Of a stretch of 64,000 nucleotides of DNA, positions 17,441-25,286 are shown piece by piece; position 1 is the stretch's first letter; every line of letters begins with the position of its first letter. The notes under the pieces are model-generated. The model had not been told where the DNA came from. It saw nothing but the letters and a program-made list of their open reading frames with translations, and made no database searches. Location of the stretch: positions 1-64,000 of the forward strand of contig JAKQDD010000176.1 in the NCBI GenBank assembly GCA_029556615.1, read 5' to 3'. Position numbers and translations under genes: made by a program. Source of the stretch: Verrucomicrobiota bacterium. Lineage in GTDB: Bacteria > Verrucomicrobiota > Verrucomicrobiia > Limisphaerales > J093.

Positions 17441-17837
17441 GACGGGCGAGGTGCTTTTCAGCACGATTACTCCAAACGGGGTATGGTGTTTTGCCCCGGA
17501 CTGCGCGAGTCTCCGCAGCTGTATTGTGATCCTGGGTTGGCTTGGTGGGGTGGGTGGCTTTTGGCCGCCCACCCCGGCTTCTTTTGGCGGTCTGCGAAGC
17601 CGGCAACGGATGGTCGAGTCCATCGGCGATCCGCCCCGAATCGGTGCAATGATCATCCCTAGCAAGGCGCCGCCTCAGACCCGGTCGAGTCCTCAGGTTC
17701 ATGACGGCCCTGCTGTCGCTCCCCACCCTTCGTCCCGCGCCTCGCTGATGTAGAGTCCTCGACGGAAGGTCGGGAGGTCTGGAACGACTGGGACCCAGAC
17801 TTGACCTCATCGCATCGACTTTCACAAGTCGAGGACT
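17441..17837. other. convergent intergenic region filled by two repeats
   Basis: The gap lies between the response-regulator stop and the stop of the minus-strand hydrolase. It holds a GC-rich inverted sequence (GGGTGGGTGGC ... GCCGCCCACCCC, about 17549-17577), which could terminate transcription, a family-3 fragment at 17621-17647 and a full family-1 element at 17659-17841. No gene is supported. Confidence 0.5.
17621..17647 (+). repeat. repeat family 3, fragment
   Basis: CATCGGCGATCCGCCCCGAA plus TCGGTGC matches the end of the copies at 31156-31248 and 37758-37847 with one or two differences. The other half of the family-3 hairpin is not recognisable here. Confidence 0.55.
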
Positions 17838-17841
17838 CTAG
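17659..17841 (+). repeat. two-hairpin CTAG element (family 1), full copy
   Basis: A 183-bp element with CTAG at both ends. The left hairpin runs from TAGCAAGGCGC to GCGCCTCGCT; the right one from TAGAGTCCTCGA (17752) to TCGAGGACTCTA (17829-17840). The last CTA is the TAG stop codon of the minus-strand hydrolase gene. Its left loop is of the subtype with GTCGAGTCCTCAGG. Confidence 0.85.
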
Positions 17842-20648
17842 CGACCGCCCGACTGGATCTGATCGGCGGCGGGTGCGCCGGTCGAGAAGACGACGGATTC
17901 GCCCTCGGCCCCGAGGTAACCGCCCCAGCCGATCCGGATTTCGCGGATCTTGCGCAAGTCAAGGACGCCGTCGGCATCGTGCGACCACCCGGCGAGCTGG
18001 AAGCGGCTCCAGGGCAGGTAGAGGCGATGGGCACCCGGCGTGGAGAGGGACTGCGGGCTCGAGGCGAGGAAATCGCCGCCGTCAGCCTCCTGAACGATGA
18101 CGAGAAGCAGGGTGGGGGTGCGCTGGCCGGAAGGGACTTCGACGTCGAAAGTCACGACGTCGGTCTGGCTGAGGTCGACCGGTGGCTCGAACGGGAATCG
18201 GACAAAGAGGAAAGTATCGACGCCGCTCTTGCGGAGGGTGGCGTTGGCTTGCCAGCGGGGCCGAGGGCGGGTGGGTTCGCTGGGGAGCGCCACCAGTTCG
18301 CCGCGGACGAACTCGCCGGCGGCGATCTGGGGATCGGAGGGGTGAAGCGGCGTCGAGACGATTTCGGGGAGACTCGCGCGGTCGAGTGCTGGGCGCGGGG
18401 ATCGGGTGTCTGTGGGGAGGCGATGGAAGATCGCGCCGTAGGGGTTGAGTGTGATCGGGTTGGGTGGGTCGGCGGAGAGAGGTCGGGTGGTGCCGGTGGC
18501 GGGATCCCAAAGCTCGCCATCGTGCGGTGGGTTGGAGGGGCGACTGGGATGCCACGTCAGCGTGCCGGTCCAGGGGTCAGGGCTCTCGTTGGCGATGAAG
18601 GCGAATGTGCCGGCGTCGGTGATCCGACGGCCGATGCGAATGCGTGCGTCCGGGCTGGAGACGGCGGCTGTCGGTTGCAGAACGCGATCGAGGAGGGCTG
18701 GCAGGAGGACTTCGGTGCCGGCGGGCAGGCTGATGCCGCCGCCGCCGCTGCGGTGGGGATGGATGTGCGGAGCCGGAGAGGGCGGACCGAAGACGGTTTG
18801 GCCGAGGCGGAGGACGCGCGGGGCGGGGAACTCGGATTCGCTGTTGGCGGGGCGGGCGTCGAGGGCGATCACGACACCGCCGCTCTGAGCAAGACGTTCG
18901 AGCTTTTTCCAGGCGGCCCAGGGGAGTGTGTCGACGCCGGGGAGGATGACGACGGGCCATCGGTGGCGGCCATGGACGAGGGCGCCCTGGTCGACCGTGG
19001 CTTCGACCAGGGTGCGGCTGTCAATGATGAGGACTTCGCGGCGGGCGGCGCAGAGGGTTTCAAGAGTGGCCCGGTAGAGGTGATCGATGCGGTTGGCGGC
19101 GGGGGAACGGCCGGCCCAGTGTTCGGCGGGGAGGAAGCGGGTCCAGAGGCTTTCGATGGGGTAGACGACGGCGACATCGGCGGCGGATCGTCCCTGACGG
19201 AGGAGGGTGGTGCAACGGCCGGCCCAGTCGTTGAGACGGCGGAGCGTGGCATCGTCGCAATCGGTCCAGGAGTAGTAGCTGGTGAACACGTTGACGCCGC
19301 CGAGGAGCAGGCGGTTGAGAGTGCCGCGGATTTCGGACTCGGTGACCGTGCGTTTGGGGCGGGAATCGCCGGGCGCGCGCCAGACCTGGCCGTGGTCGGA
19401 GGTTTCGCTCATGACGAGCGATTCGTTGTCGAGTGCGGCGGCGCTGGCGGCGAGTCGGGCGATGTGCCAGGGGACCTCCTGGGGGAGGCTGGTGAGGCAA
19501 TCGATCCCCGGGGCATCGAGCTGGCGGAGGCAGCGGAAGAAATCCCCGTAGAGCGCCACATGGGCCGTGAGGCCTTCCTCGGCGAGGAGGTGGCCGCCGG
19601 AGAGCAACTGGTGGCGGGCGCACCAGGACTGGATCTGGCCGAAGAAATTCTCGGAGACCAGCTCCGCGATGGTTTGCCAGAAGTCGTGGCGGTGTCGGGC
19701 GGCGTTGGGGGTGGCCTCGAAGAAGAGGTCGGGGAGGATGGGTTCGATCGGGTAGCCGCGACGTTGCCGGAACACGGCCGGGAGCTGGGCCGACCACGGC
19801 AGGGGTTGCCAGGGCATGCGGCGGAAGAAGAGCGACATGAGGGACGGTTCATCGGTGAACGTGGCGGTGAAGGAGCGGGCCAGGTTCGGGCCGAGCTCCC
19901 GGGCGTAGCGGTCGTGGGTGAGCTCGATGAAACGGCGGGTGGGTGCGGCCTCGAGGAGATTGACCGACGGGAGTTTCTCCCAGAGGTTGAGTTCGGCGTG
20001 GGTGCCTTCGTAGAGGCGGGACTGGGTGATGGCGACGAGGCGCCATCCGGCGGCGGGTGGAGTCCAGCGGATTCTGTTGTCGCGGACGAAGGGGGTGAGG
20101 TCGGTGGGGGGCGGATGGCGGCCGGGGTTGGACGACGGGGGGTAGGCGGCGGCGTGGAGGAGACGGCCCGGGGGGAGAGCCAGGTCGATGGGGCCGGGGC
20201 CGCCTTCGGTCTGGGCGGCGAGGAGCCCCTGGGCTTCCCAGTCGGGGTGTCCGGCGAGCACCTGGCCGCCGGCGTTGCCGGAGGGGTAACCGCGCTCATC
20301 ATAGAGCCAGAGGGTGAAGCCGGAGGCTCGGGCCTGATCGACGCCGCGGCGGAAGGCGGCCCATTGCTCCTGGCTTTCGAGGTAGTGATCGAAGGCGACA
20401 TTGCAGACGACGCCGCCGAAGCCCTGGTGGCGCAGGCGGGCGATGAGGGCGTCCTGCTGGGCGGGTTTGTCGGGCCATCCGTGGATGATCTTCAGGATTC
20501 GGCTGTTGGCAGGAGGCTGGCGGAAGTCGGACTCGAGACGATCGGGCGCAGTCGATTCCGATGCGGCAATGGCGCTGGTGAGGGCAAGGGCGAGGATGGC
20601 GCCCGGGAGTGGGATCGGGGCGCGGGACGCGTGTCGGGTGGTGCCCAT
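17838..20648 (-). CDS. secreted glycoside hydrolase, GH106 (alpha-L-rhamnosidase)-like
   Basis: A 936-residue exported protein. The start at 20648 gives a signal peptide (MGTTRHASRAPIPLPGAILALALTSAIA); the frame opens 144 codons further upstream without protein-like sequence. The barrel domain carries WLYDERGYPSGNAGG, a motif I associate with GH106-like enzymes, and TFTDEPSLMSLF with likely acidic residues. A middle GATase-like segment (ADVAVVYPIESLW) and C-terminal beta-sandwich domains follow (VDLSQTDVVTFDVEVPSG). A GH78-type C-terminal domain is encoded just upstream on the same strand, which supports a rhamnose theme. The stop codon TAG belongs to the adjoining repeat. The exact family needs a profile search. 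Confidence 0.65.
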   Translation of the reverse strand: MGTTRHASRAPIPLPGAILALALTSAIAASESTAPDRLESDFRQPPANSRILKIIHGWPDKPAQQDALIARLRHQGFGGVVCNVAFDHYLESQEQWAAFRRGVDQARASGFTLWLYDERGYPSGNAGGQVLAGHPDWEAQGLLAAQTEGGPGPIDLALPPGRLLHAAAYPPSSNPGRHPPPTDLTPFVRDNRIRWTPPAAGWRLVAITQSRLYEGTHAELNLWEKLPSVNLLEAAPTRRFIELTHDRYARELGPNLARSFTATFTDEPSLMSLFFRRMPWQPLPWSAQLPAVFRQRRGYPIEPILPDLFFEATPNAARHRHDFWQTIAELVSENFFGQIQSWCARHQLLSGGHLLAEEGLTAHVALYGDFFRCLRQLDAPGIDCLTSLPQEVPWHIARLAASAAALDNESLVMSETSDHGQVWRAPGDSRPKRTVTESEIRGTLNRLLLGGVNVFTSYYSWTDCDDATLRRLNDWAGRCTTLLRQGRSAADVAVVYPIESLWTRFLPAEHWAGRSPAANRIDHLYRATLETLCAARREVLIIDSRTLVEATVDQGALVHGRHRWPVVILPGVDTLPWAAWKKLERLAQSGGVVIALDARPANSESEFPAPRVLRLGQTVFGPPSPAPHIHPHRSGGGGISLPAGTEVLLPALLDRVLQPTAAVSSPDARIRIGRRITDAGTFAFIANESPDPWTGTLTWHPSRPSNPPHDGELWDPATGTTRPLSADPPNPITLNPYGAIFHRLPTDTRSPRPALDRASLPEIVSTPLHPSDPQIAAGEFVRGELVALPSEPTRPRPRWQANATLRKSGVDTFLFVRFPFEPPVDLSQTDVVTFDVEVPSGQRTPTLLLVIVQEADGGDFLASSPQSLSTPGAHRLYLPWSRFQLAGWSHDADGVLDLRKIREIRIGWGGYLGAEGESVVFSTGAPAADQIQSGGR

Positions 20649-20656
20649 AGGGGTTG

Positions 20657-20947
20657 TCAGTGAACGGGTTGTCCGTTGACGATGACCTTCAAGCCCTCGA
20701 GCGATGGGTTTCTCGAGAAGACGGCCTTGACGCCGGAGGGAACCGAGTAGGCGAGGGTGATCGTGTTCCCGGTGCGTTTCCAGGAGACCTCGACGGGGCC
20801 TTGGGCGGAGACGACAGTGCCGCGGGCCCAGGTGAGGCCGCTGAGTCGGGGGCTGATGGTGACGCTTGTGCCGCCGGAGGCCGCGGTTCCGAGGGGGCAA
20901 AGGAGAATGCCAGCGAACACCCAGAGGCGCAGCGTGTGTCGAATCAT
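20657..20947 (-). CDS. orphan exported domain resembling the C-terminus of GH78 alpha-L-rhamnosidases
   Basis: A small protein (96 residues from ATG 20947; an ATG at 20986 is also in frame) with its own signal peptide, RLWVFAGILLCPLGTAASG. The remainder, ISPRLSGLTWARGTVVSAQG then VEVSWKRTGNTITLAYSVPS, matches the C-terminal beta domain of GH78 rhamnosidases, but no catalytic barrel is present. It ends 8 bp before the start of the GH106-like gene on the same strand, so the two are likely one transcription unit. It may be an accessory binding subunit or what is left of a larger enzyme after internal deletion. Confidence 0.6.
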   Translation of the reverse strand: MIRHTLRLWVFAGILLCPLGTAASGGTSVTISPRLSGLTWARGTVVSAQGPVEVSWKRTGNTITLAYSVPSGVKAVFSRNPSLEGLKVIVNGQPVH

Positions 20948-21142
20948 GCCGGGCACGATTTCCGGAGCGAACCACGGTTGTGTCAAGCCCCGGTTCGCGG
21001 CGGCGCGGACAGTGCCGGGCGCGCGATGAGTCGCGCGTCAATGGAACATGAGCTGCGGCCAGGATGGTCATCCATGCCATGGCCGTGGCAGGCTGCCGTC
21101 AAAGCCCCGCACGGTTCGAGGAAGAAGAGAGCGTTATCACCC

Positions 21143-21322
21143 CTAGCAAGGCGCGCCTCAGACCAATGAAACATGCAGTCCCAAGGAACCGTGGGGGGCA
21201 GCGGGGCTCCCTGCCTCCGCGCCTCGCTAATGTAGAGTCCTCGACGGTAGGAGGGAAGGCCTGGAACCGCAGGGGCCAAACTCGACCTGTTGACCACACC
21301 TCCCACAAGTCGAGGACTCTAG
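21143..21322 (+). repeat. two-hairpin CTAG element (family 1), full copy
   Basis: A 180-bp copy with CTAG at both ends. It is of the subtype whose left loop reads AATGAAACATGCAGTCC. Its terminal CTA (21319-21321) is the TAG stop codon of the RibD-like gene. Together with about 200 bp of unassigned sequence it fills the gap between the orphan GH78 domain gene and that stop. Confidence 0.85.
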
Positions 21323-22038
21323 GGGCGGGTGTAGACGCAGTAGGCCTCGTTACGGACGCGGCGGATGGCGCGGAGCTGGAAGGAACGGGCCTGGGCGAGG
21401 CGGGGTACGCCCAGGCCGTCGGCGAGGGTCGGGGCGTGGCGTCCGCCGAAGACGAAGGGGCAGAGCGTGAGCTGGATTTCGTCGACGAGGTTGGCGGCGA
21501 AGAGAGCGGCGTTCAATTGGCCGCCACCTTCGCAGACCAGTCGGTTCACGTGCCAGTCTGTCTGGAGCCAGCGGAGCGCGGCGGCGAGATCCAGTTTGGT
21601 ACGACCGCACAGGGCGACGACGTCGGCGGCCCTTTCGAGCTCGATCAGGCGGCGGCGGCCCGGTCGTTCCGTGGTGAGGATGAGGATGGGGGAGAACCGG
21701 CGGGTGAAGAAGGGGGCGTCGAGGCGGACGCTGCCGGAGCCGCTGGCGACGATGCGGAGGTTGCACTCGGCGAGGCCGTGTGCGAGGCGTTGGCGTCGGT
21801 AGCATGCGGGGCCTGGGCCGAGGTGGACATCGCCGGTATCGACGGTGCGTGCGCCACAGAGCACGGCGTCGGCGGTTGCCCGGAGGGCATAGAGATGGGC
21901 CAGGTCGCGGGGCGACCCAAAGGTGTGGACGACGCGATTGGAAGTGGCGATTTTGCCGTCCGCGCTCAGGGCCATGGCGACGAGGACGAAGGGCCGGGGG
22001 GTTGTGGTGTTGCCGGAAAGATCGAGGCGGACGATCAT
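21319..22038 (-). CDS. RibD C-terminal-type (dihydrofolate reductase-like) reductase
   Basis: A 239-residue protein with the RibD_C/DHFR-like fold: FVLVAMALSADGKIA at the start, then FGSPRDLAHLYALRATADAVLCGARTV, LVCEGGGQLNAALF and a C-terminal strand. The N-terminal deaminase domain of full RibD is absent. RibD_C proteins reduce a ribosylamino-pyrimidine or similar substrate with NADPH. Its ATG (22038) overlaps the queA stop (ATGA), so the two genes are translationally coupled. This is notable because queA belongs to deazapurine (queuosine) metabolism. The stop codon lies in a family-1 repeat. Substrate unknown. Confidence 0.8.
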   Translation of the reverse strand: MIVRLDLSGNTTTPRPFVLVAMALSADGKIATSNRVVHTFGSPRDLAHLYALRATADAVLCGARTVDTGDVHLGPGPACYRRQRLAHGLAECNLRIVASGSGSVRLDAPFFTRRFSPILILTTERPGRRRLIELERAADVVALCGRTKLDLAAALRWLQTDWHVNRLVCEGGGQLNAALFAANLVDEIQLTLCPFVFGGRHAPTLADGLGVPRLAQARSFQLRAIRRVRNEAYCVYTRP

Positions 22039-23303
22039 AGCAGCAGCATGGCGTCTCCGTAGCTGAAGAACCGGTAGCGCTGGCTCACGGCCGTGCGGTA
22101 CGCGGCGAGGACGATCTCGCGTCCGGTCGTTTGGCCAGGGCGCGCGAAGGCGCTGACGAGCATGAGGAGCGTTGATTCGGGCAGATGGAAATTGGTGAGC
22201 AGGGCGTCGACGACGCGGAACGGGAAGGGGGGGCGGATGAAAAGGTCGGTCTTTGACCGGCACGGGGAGAGGAGAGGGGTGGAAGGCACCGGGCTGCGAG
22301 ATGCGGCCGCGGCGGCGGTTTCGAGCACGCGGACTGTGGTGGTGCCCACGGCGACAACGCGGTGGCCGGCGGCGCGGGTGGCGAGGACGGCCTGTGCCGT
22401 GGCCGGGGGCAGCTCGAATGATTCCTGATGGAGGCGGTGATCGTCGATTCGGTGGGTCTTGACCGGGGCGAAAGTGCCGAGGCCGACGTGGAGGGTGATG
22501 GCAGCGACGCGGATGCCGCGGGAGCGAAGGCGATCGAGGAGCTCGGGCGTGAAATGGAGTCCGGCCGTGGGGGCGGCGATCGAGCCGGGCGCGGCGGCGT
22601 AGACTGTCTGGTAGCGCTCGCGATCCTCGGGGCCAGGGGACGCGTCACGTCGGATATAGGGGGGTAGCGGGACTTCGCCGAAGACCTCGAGCATGGTCGC
22701 GATGTCGGTGGGGCCGGTGAACTGCAAGCGGTAGAGGCCTTCGGAGTCCTTGTCGAGGACCACGGCGGTGAGGGGTTCGGGGGGTGCTGCGCGGTGCAGG
22801 GGTGCGGGTTGGGGATGAACGAGCAGGCGGGTGCCGGCACGGACGCGTTTCCCGGGTCGGAGCAGGGCCCACCAGTCATTGGGGGCGTTCTGCTCGGCGA
22901 GGAGGATCTCGATGCGGCTGCCGCTGCCGGCCTTGGCCCCGCGGAGACGAGCAGGGATCACACGGGAATCATTGAGGACGAGGAGGTCGCCCGGATCGAG
23001 GTAATCGGTCAGGTCTGAGAAACGGCGGTGGTCGATTCGTTCGGTGGGCCGATGGAGCACGAGCAGCCGGGATTCATCGCGGCGTGGGGCTGGGGCCTGG
23101 GCGATCAGTTCCGGCGGGAGATCGAAATGAAAATCTCTAGCGAGGCGCGCCTCAGACCCAGTGGAGTCCTCAGACTCATGAAGACCCTGCTGTGCCTGCC
23201 CACCCTCTCTTCCGCGCCTCGCTAATGTAGAGTCCTCGAGGGCAGGGGGGGGCGGGTTTGGAACGTCAGGGACCCAACTTGACCTGTTGACCACATGTTT
23301 CAC
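22035..23303 (-). CDS. queA: S-adenosylmethionine:tRNA ribosyltransferase-isomerase QueA, with repeat-encoded N-terminus
   Basis: QueA transfers and isomerises the ribosyl of SAM onto preQ1 in tRNA (epoxyqueuosine formation). The core is complete: FDLPPELIAQAPAPRRDESR, LLVLNDSRVIPARL, YQTVYA, SIAAPTAGLHFTPELL, LHVGLGTFAPV, LPESTLLMLVSAF and YRFFSYGDAMLL. No ATG, GTG or TTG exists in frame between the core and the adjacent family-1 repeat. The only in-frame starts lie inside the repeat (ATG 23303, GTG 23294), giving about 57 extra residues. The repeat therefore seems to have removed the native start within the first few codons. The gene overlaps the RibD-like gene by 4 bp. Confidence 0.9.
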   Translation of the reverse strand: MKHVVNRSSWVPDVPNPPPPALEDSTLARRGREGGQAQQGLHESEDSTGSEARLARDFHFDLPPELIAQAPAPRRDESRLLVLHRPTERIDHRRFSDLTDYLDPGDLLVLNDSRVIPARLRGAKAGSGSRIEILLAEQNAPNDWWALLRPGKRVRAGTRLLVHPQPAPLHRAAPPEPLTAVVLDKDSEGLYRLQFTGPTDIATMLEVFGEVPLPPYIRRDASPGPEDRERYQTVYAAAPGSIAAPTAGLHFTPELLDRLRSRGIRVAAITLHVGLGTFAPVKTHRIDDHRLHQESFELPPATAQAVLATRAAGHRVVAVGTTTVRVLETAAAAASRSPVPSTPLLSPCRSKTDLFIRPPFPFRVVDALLTNFHLPESTLLMLVSAFARPGQTTGREIVLAAYRTAVSQRYRFFSYGDAMLLL

Positions 23304-23319
23304 AAGTCGAGGACTCTAG
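23137..23319 (+). repeat. two-hairpin CTAG element (family 1), full copy
   Basis: A 183-bp copy, the cleanest in the window. The left hairpin arms are TAGCGAGGCGCG (23138) and CGCGCCTCGCTA (23213-23224). The right arms are TAGAGTCCTCGA (23228) and TCGAGGACTCTA. CTAG stands at both outer ends. The left edge cuts into the start of queA; the right edge provides the TAG stop of the upstream nuclease-like gene. It therefore sits exactly between two minus-strand genes. Confidence 0.9.
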
Positions 23320-24248
23320 CGGTCGGCGGCATGGAAGCGGGCGGTGATGGGGCGGTGATCGGAGGCGACGCCCCAGTTGGCGACGGTGACGATGTGGGTG
23401 CCGGCGGGGTCCCATTCGCGGGCGAGGCCGGGGCTGACGAGGATGTAGTCGACGCGTGAGTAGCTGTCTTCCTTGCCGTAGTAATGCGTCCAGGTGATGT
23501 GGCGGGGTTCGAACCTTGGGATGGGGTTGGGTTCGGTGTCGCCGTTGCGTTCTGCGGGCCGGGTATCGACGAGGGCATTGCGGCCCCGACCGATCAGGGT
23601 GCGGATGGGGGGGGTATCCTTGGTATCGTTGAAATCGCCGAGCACGACGAGGTTGGCCCGGGCGTTTCGTTCCAGGACGGCGTCGATCTTCTGTCGGAGG
23701 AGGATGGCTTCCTGGGCGCGCATGGCGGCCTGATCGGCGTCGGCGATGGTCCGCCGGGATTTGAGGTGGGCGGTGATCACCGTGAGCGTGTAGTTGGGCG
23801 CGACGCGGACATCGACCTCGGCGAACCCGCGGCTGACCTGGAAGCGGCGTCCTTCGAGGAGAAAGTGATCGTTGGTATGGGGCCGTCGGGCGACGATGGG
23901 GAAGCGGCTGAGGACGCCGACGAAGATGTTGGTATCCCAGCCGGCGACGTGTTCCGCGTGGGGGTAATCGAGGCCGTCGGCCTTGAGGCTGGTGCGGAGT
24001 TCTTCGAGGGCGCTGGGTCGGCCGATCTCCTGGACCGCGAGGATGTCGGCGTTCATGCGGCGCAGGCTTTCCCGGATTTTAGCCTTGGCGGCGGCTGTTT
24101 TCAGCGTGCGCCCCGGGGAGACGACATCGATGTAGCCCTCGAGGTTGTAGGTGCCGACCGTGAACGGCCGGTCGGCGTCCGCAGCGCGGTCTCCGGCCTG
24201 GGCGGCGGCCAGGGCGAGCAAGAGGATCCATGAGCATGTCCACTTCAT
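23316..24248 (-). CDS. exported endonuclease/exonuclease/phosphatase (EEP) family protein
   Basis: A 310-residue protein with a signal peptide (MKWTCSWILLLALAAAQAG). EEP motifs appear in order: VGTYNLEGY, DILAVQEIG (catalytic Glu), VITAHLKSRR, LVVLGDFNDT (Asp/Asn pair), RVDYILVS and ASDHRPITA (Asp-His). Members hydrolyse phosphodiesters in DNA, phospholipids or phosphorylated inositols using Mg. With export, a role in scavenging extracellular DNA or phosphate esters is plausible but unproven. The TAG stop is part of the adjoining repeat. Confidence 0.85.
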   Translation of the reverse strand: MKWTCSWILLLALAAAQAGDRAADADRPFTVGTYNLEGYIDVVSPGRTLKTAAAKAKIRESLRRMNADILAVQEIGRPSALEELRTSLKADGLDYPHAEHVAGWDTNIFVGVLSRFPIVARRPHTNDHFLLEGRRFQVSRGFAEVDVRVAPNYTLTVITAHLKSRRTIADADQAAMRAQEAILLRQKIDAVLERNARANLVVLGDFNDTKDTPPIRTLIGRGRNALVDTRPAERNGDTEPNPIPRFEPRHITWTHYYGKEDSYSRVDYILVSPGLAREWDPAGTHIVTVANWGVASDHRPITARFHAADR

Positions 24249-24362
24249 GGAACGGACTGTAACCGGCGGGTGAAATCTTTTGCAAACGCGACGTTCAGGG
24301 GGGCGCGGAGAGGGTTGGGGCCGAGCTGCGCCTTGCCAAGAGCCTCGTCCTGCGACATCTTC

Positions 24363-24427
24363 CTAGCGAGGCGCGCCTCAGACCTGACTAAGTCCGCGAT
24401 CCCATGAAGCCTTCTTGCCTTTCCGGA
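24363..24427 (+). repeat. left half of a two-hairpin element (family 1), partial
   Basis: CTAGCGAGGCGCGCCTCAGAC starts the copy, and it follows the subtype also seen (inverted) at 41259 and 42593, through GTCCGCGATCCCATGAA to CTTTCCGGA. It breaks off exactly where the folE2 start codon begins. The right hairpin is absent. Confidence 0.7.
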
Positions 24428-25270
24428 ATGCCTGTGAGACTCGAAGACAAACAGAACGAACGGGATCATCGGAAGCTGCGGATCGACAAGGTCGGGGTCC
24501 GCGGCCTGCGTTTTCCGATCCAGATCCGGGACAAGGCGCACAGCGTCCAGAACACGATTGCGACGATCGGGATGTATGTGGATCTCCCCCAGGAGTTCAA
24601 GGGGACACACATGAGCCGGTTCATCGAGGTGTTGAACGCGCACGGCTCGATGGTGCACGTCGAGAACATCCCCGACATTCTGCAGGCGATGCAGCGGAAG
24701 TTGCACGCCCGGGCGGCGCATCTCGAGATGGAGTTTCCGTATTTTCTCGAGAAACGGGCGCCGGTGACACGGCTTACGGGGCTGATGGATTACACGGCGC
24801 GGTTCGACGCGACGGCGCGGGGTGAGTCCATCGACTTTGTACTGACCGTGCAGGCTGGAGTGACCACGCTCTGTCCCTGCTCGAAGGCGATCAGCCGGCA
24901 CAGCGCGCACAATCAGCGGGGTCTGGTCACGGTGCAGATCCGCTTCCGTCGGGCGATTTGGATCGAGGACGTGATTGCGCTGATCGAGGAATCGGGCAGC
25001 AGCGAGCTTTACTCGCTGTTGAAGCGCCAGGACGAGAAGGCGGTGACCGAGCGCGCTTACGCGAATCCGGTGTTTGTCGAGGACCTCGTGCGGAACGTGG
25101 CGTTGCGGCTCATCGCGCATCCCGACGTGACGTGGTACAAGGTCGAGGCTGAGAACTTCGAAAGCATCCATAATCACAACGCATACGCGTGCATCGAGTC
25201 GGTCGCACCCACGGCGCAAGCCGGGTCCCGGGGAGGCAAGACAGGATGCCGGAAGCCCAAGAGAAGATGA
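24428..25270 (+). CDS. folE2: GTP cyclohydrolase FolE2
   Basis: A 280-residue type IB GTP cyclohydrolase, which makes 7,8-dihydroneopterin triphosphate, the first intermediate of folate, biopterin and queuosine. MPVRLEDKQNERD and IDKVGVRGLRFPIQI open the protein, VHVENIPDIL follows, and TLCPCSKAIS with AHNQRG carries the conserved active-site Cys (residues 149 and 151). The start at 24428 fits family N-termini; ATG 24404 is in frame but lies inside the truncated repeat. queA lies 1.1 kb away on the other strand, so the pair may serve queuosine synthesis. Bacteria often use FolE2 when zinc is scarce. Confidence 0.93.
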   Translation: MPVRLEDKQNERDHRKLRIDKVGVRGLRFPIQIRDKAHSVQNTIATIGMYVDLPQEFKGTHMSRFIEVLNAHGSMVHVENIPDILQAMQRKLHARAAHLEMEFPYFLEKRAPVTRLTGLMDYTARFDATARGESIDFVLTVQAGVTTLCPCSKAISRHSAHNQRGLVTVQIRFRRAIWIEDVIALIEESGSSELYSLLKRQDEKAVTERAYANPVFVEDLVRNVALRLIAHPDVTWYKVEAENFESIHNHNAYACIESVAPTAQAGSRGGKTGCRKPKRR

Positions 25271-25286
25271 GTGTGGTGCCTGTCCG

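Noticed and set aside
17659-17841. Classical MITE of an IS5-like element
   Set aside because: CTAG at both sides would suit an IS5-type target duplication, but the ends after CTAG (CGAGGCGC and AGTCCTCG inverted) are not terminal inverted repeats of one another.
17979-20663. 894-codon open frame on the plus strand
   Set aside because: It is antisense to the GH106-like gene, its product is Gly/Glu/Ala-rich without domains, and the minus-strand frame has a signal peptide and family motifs.
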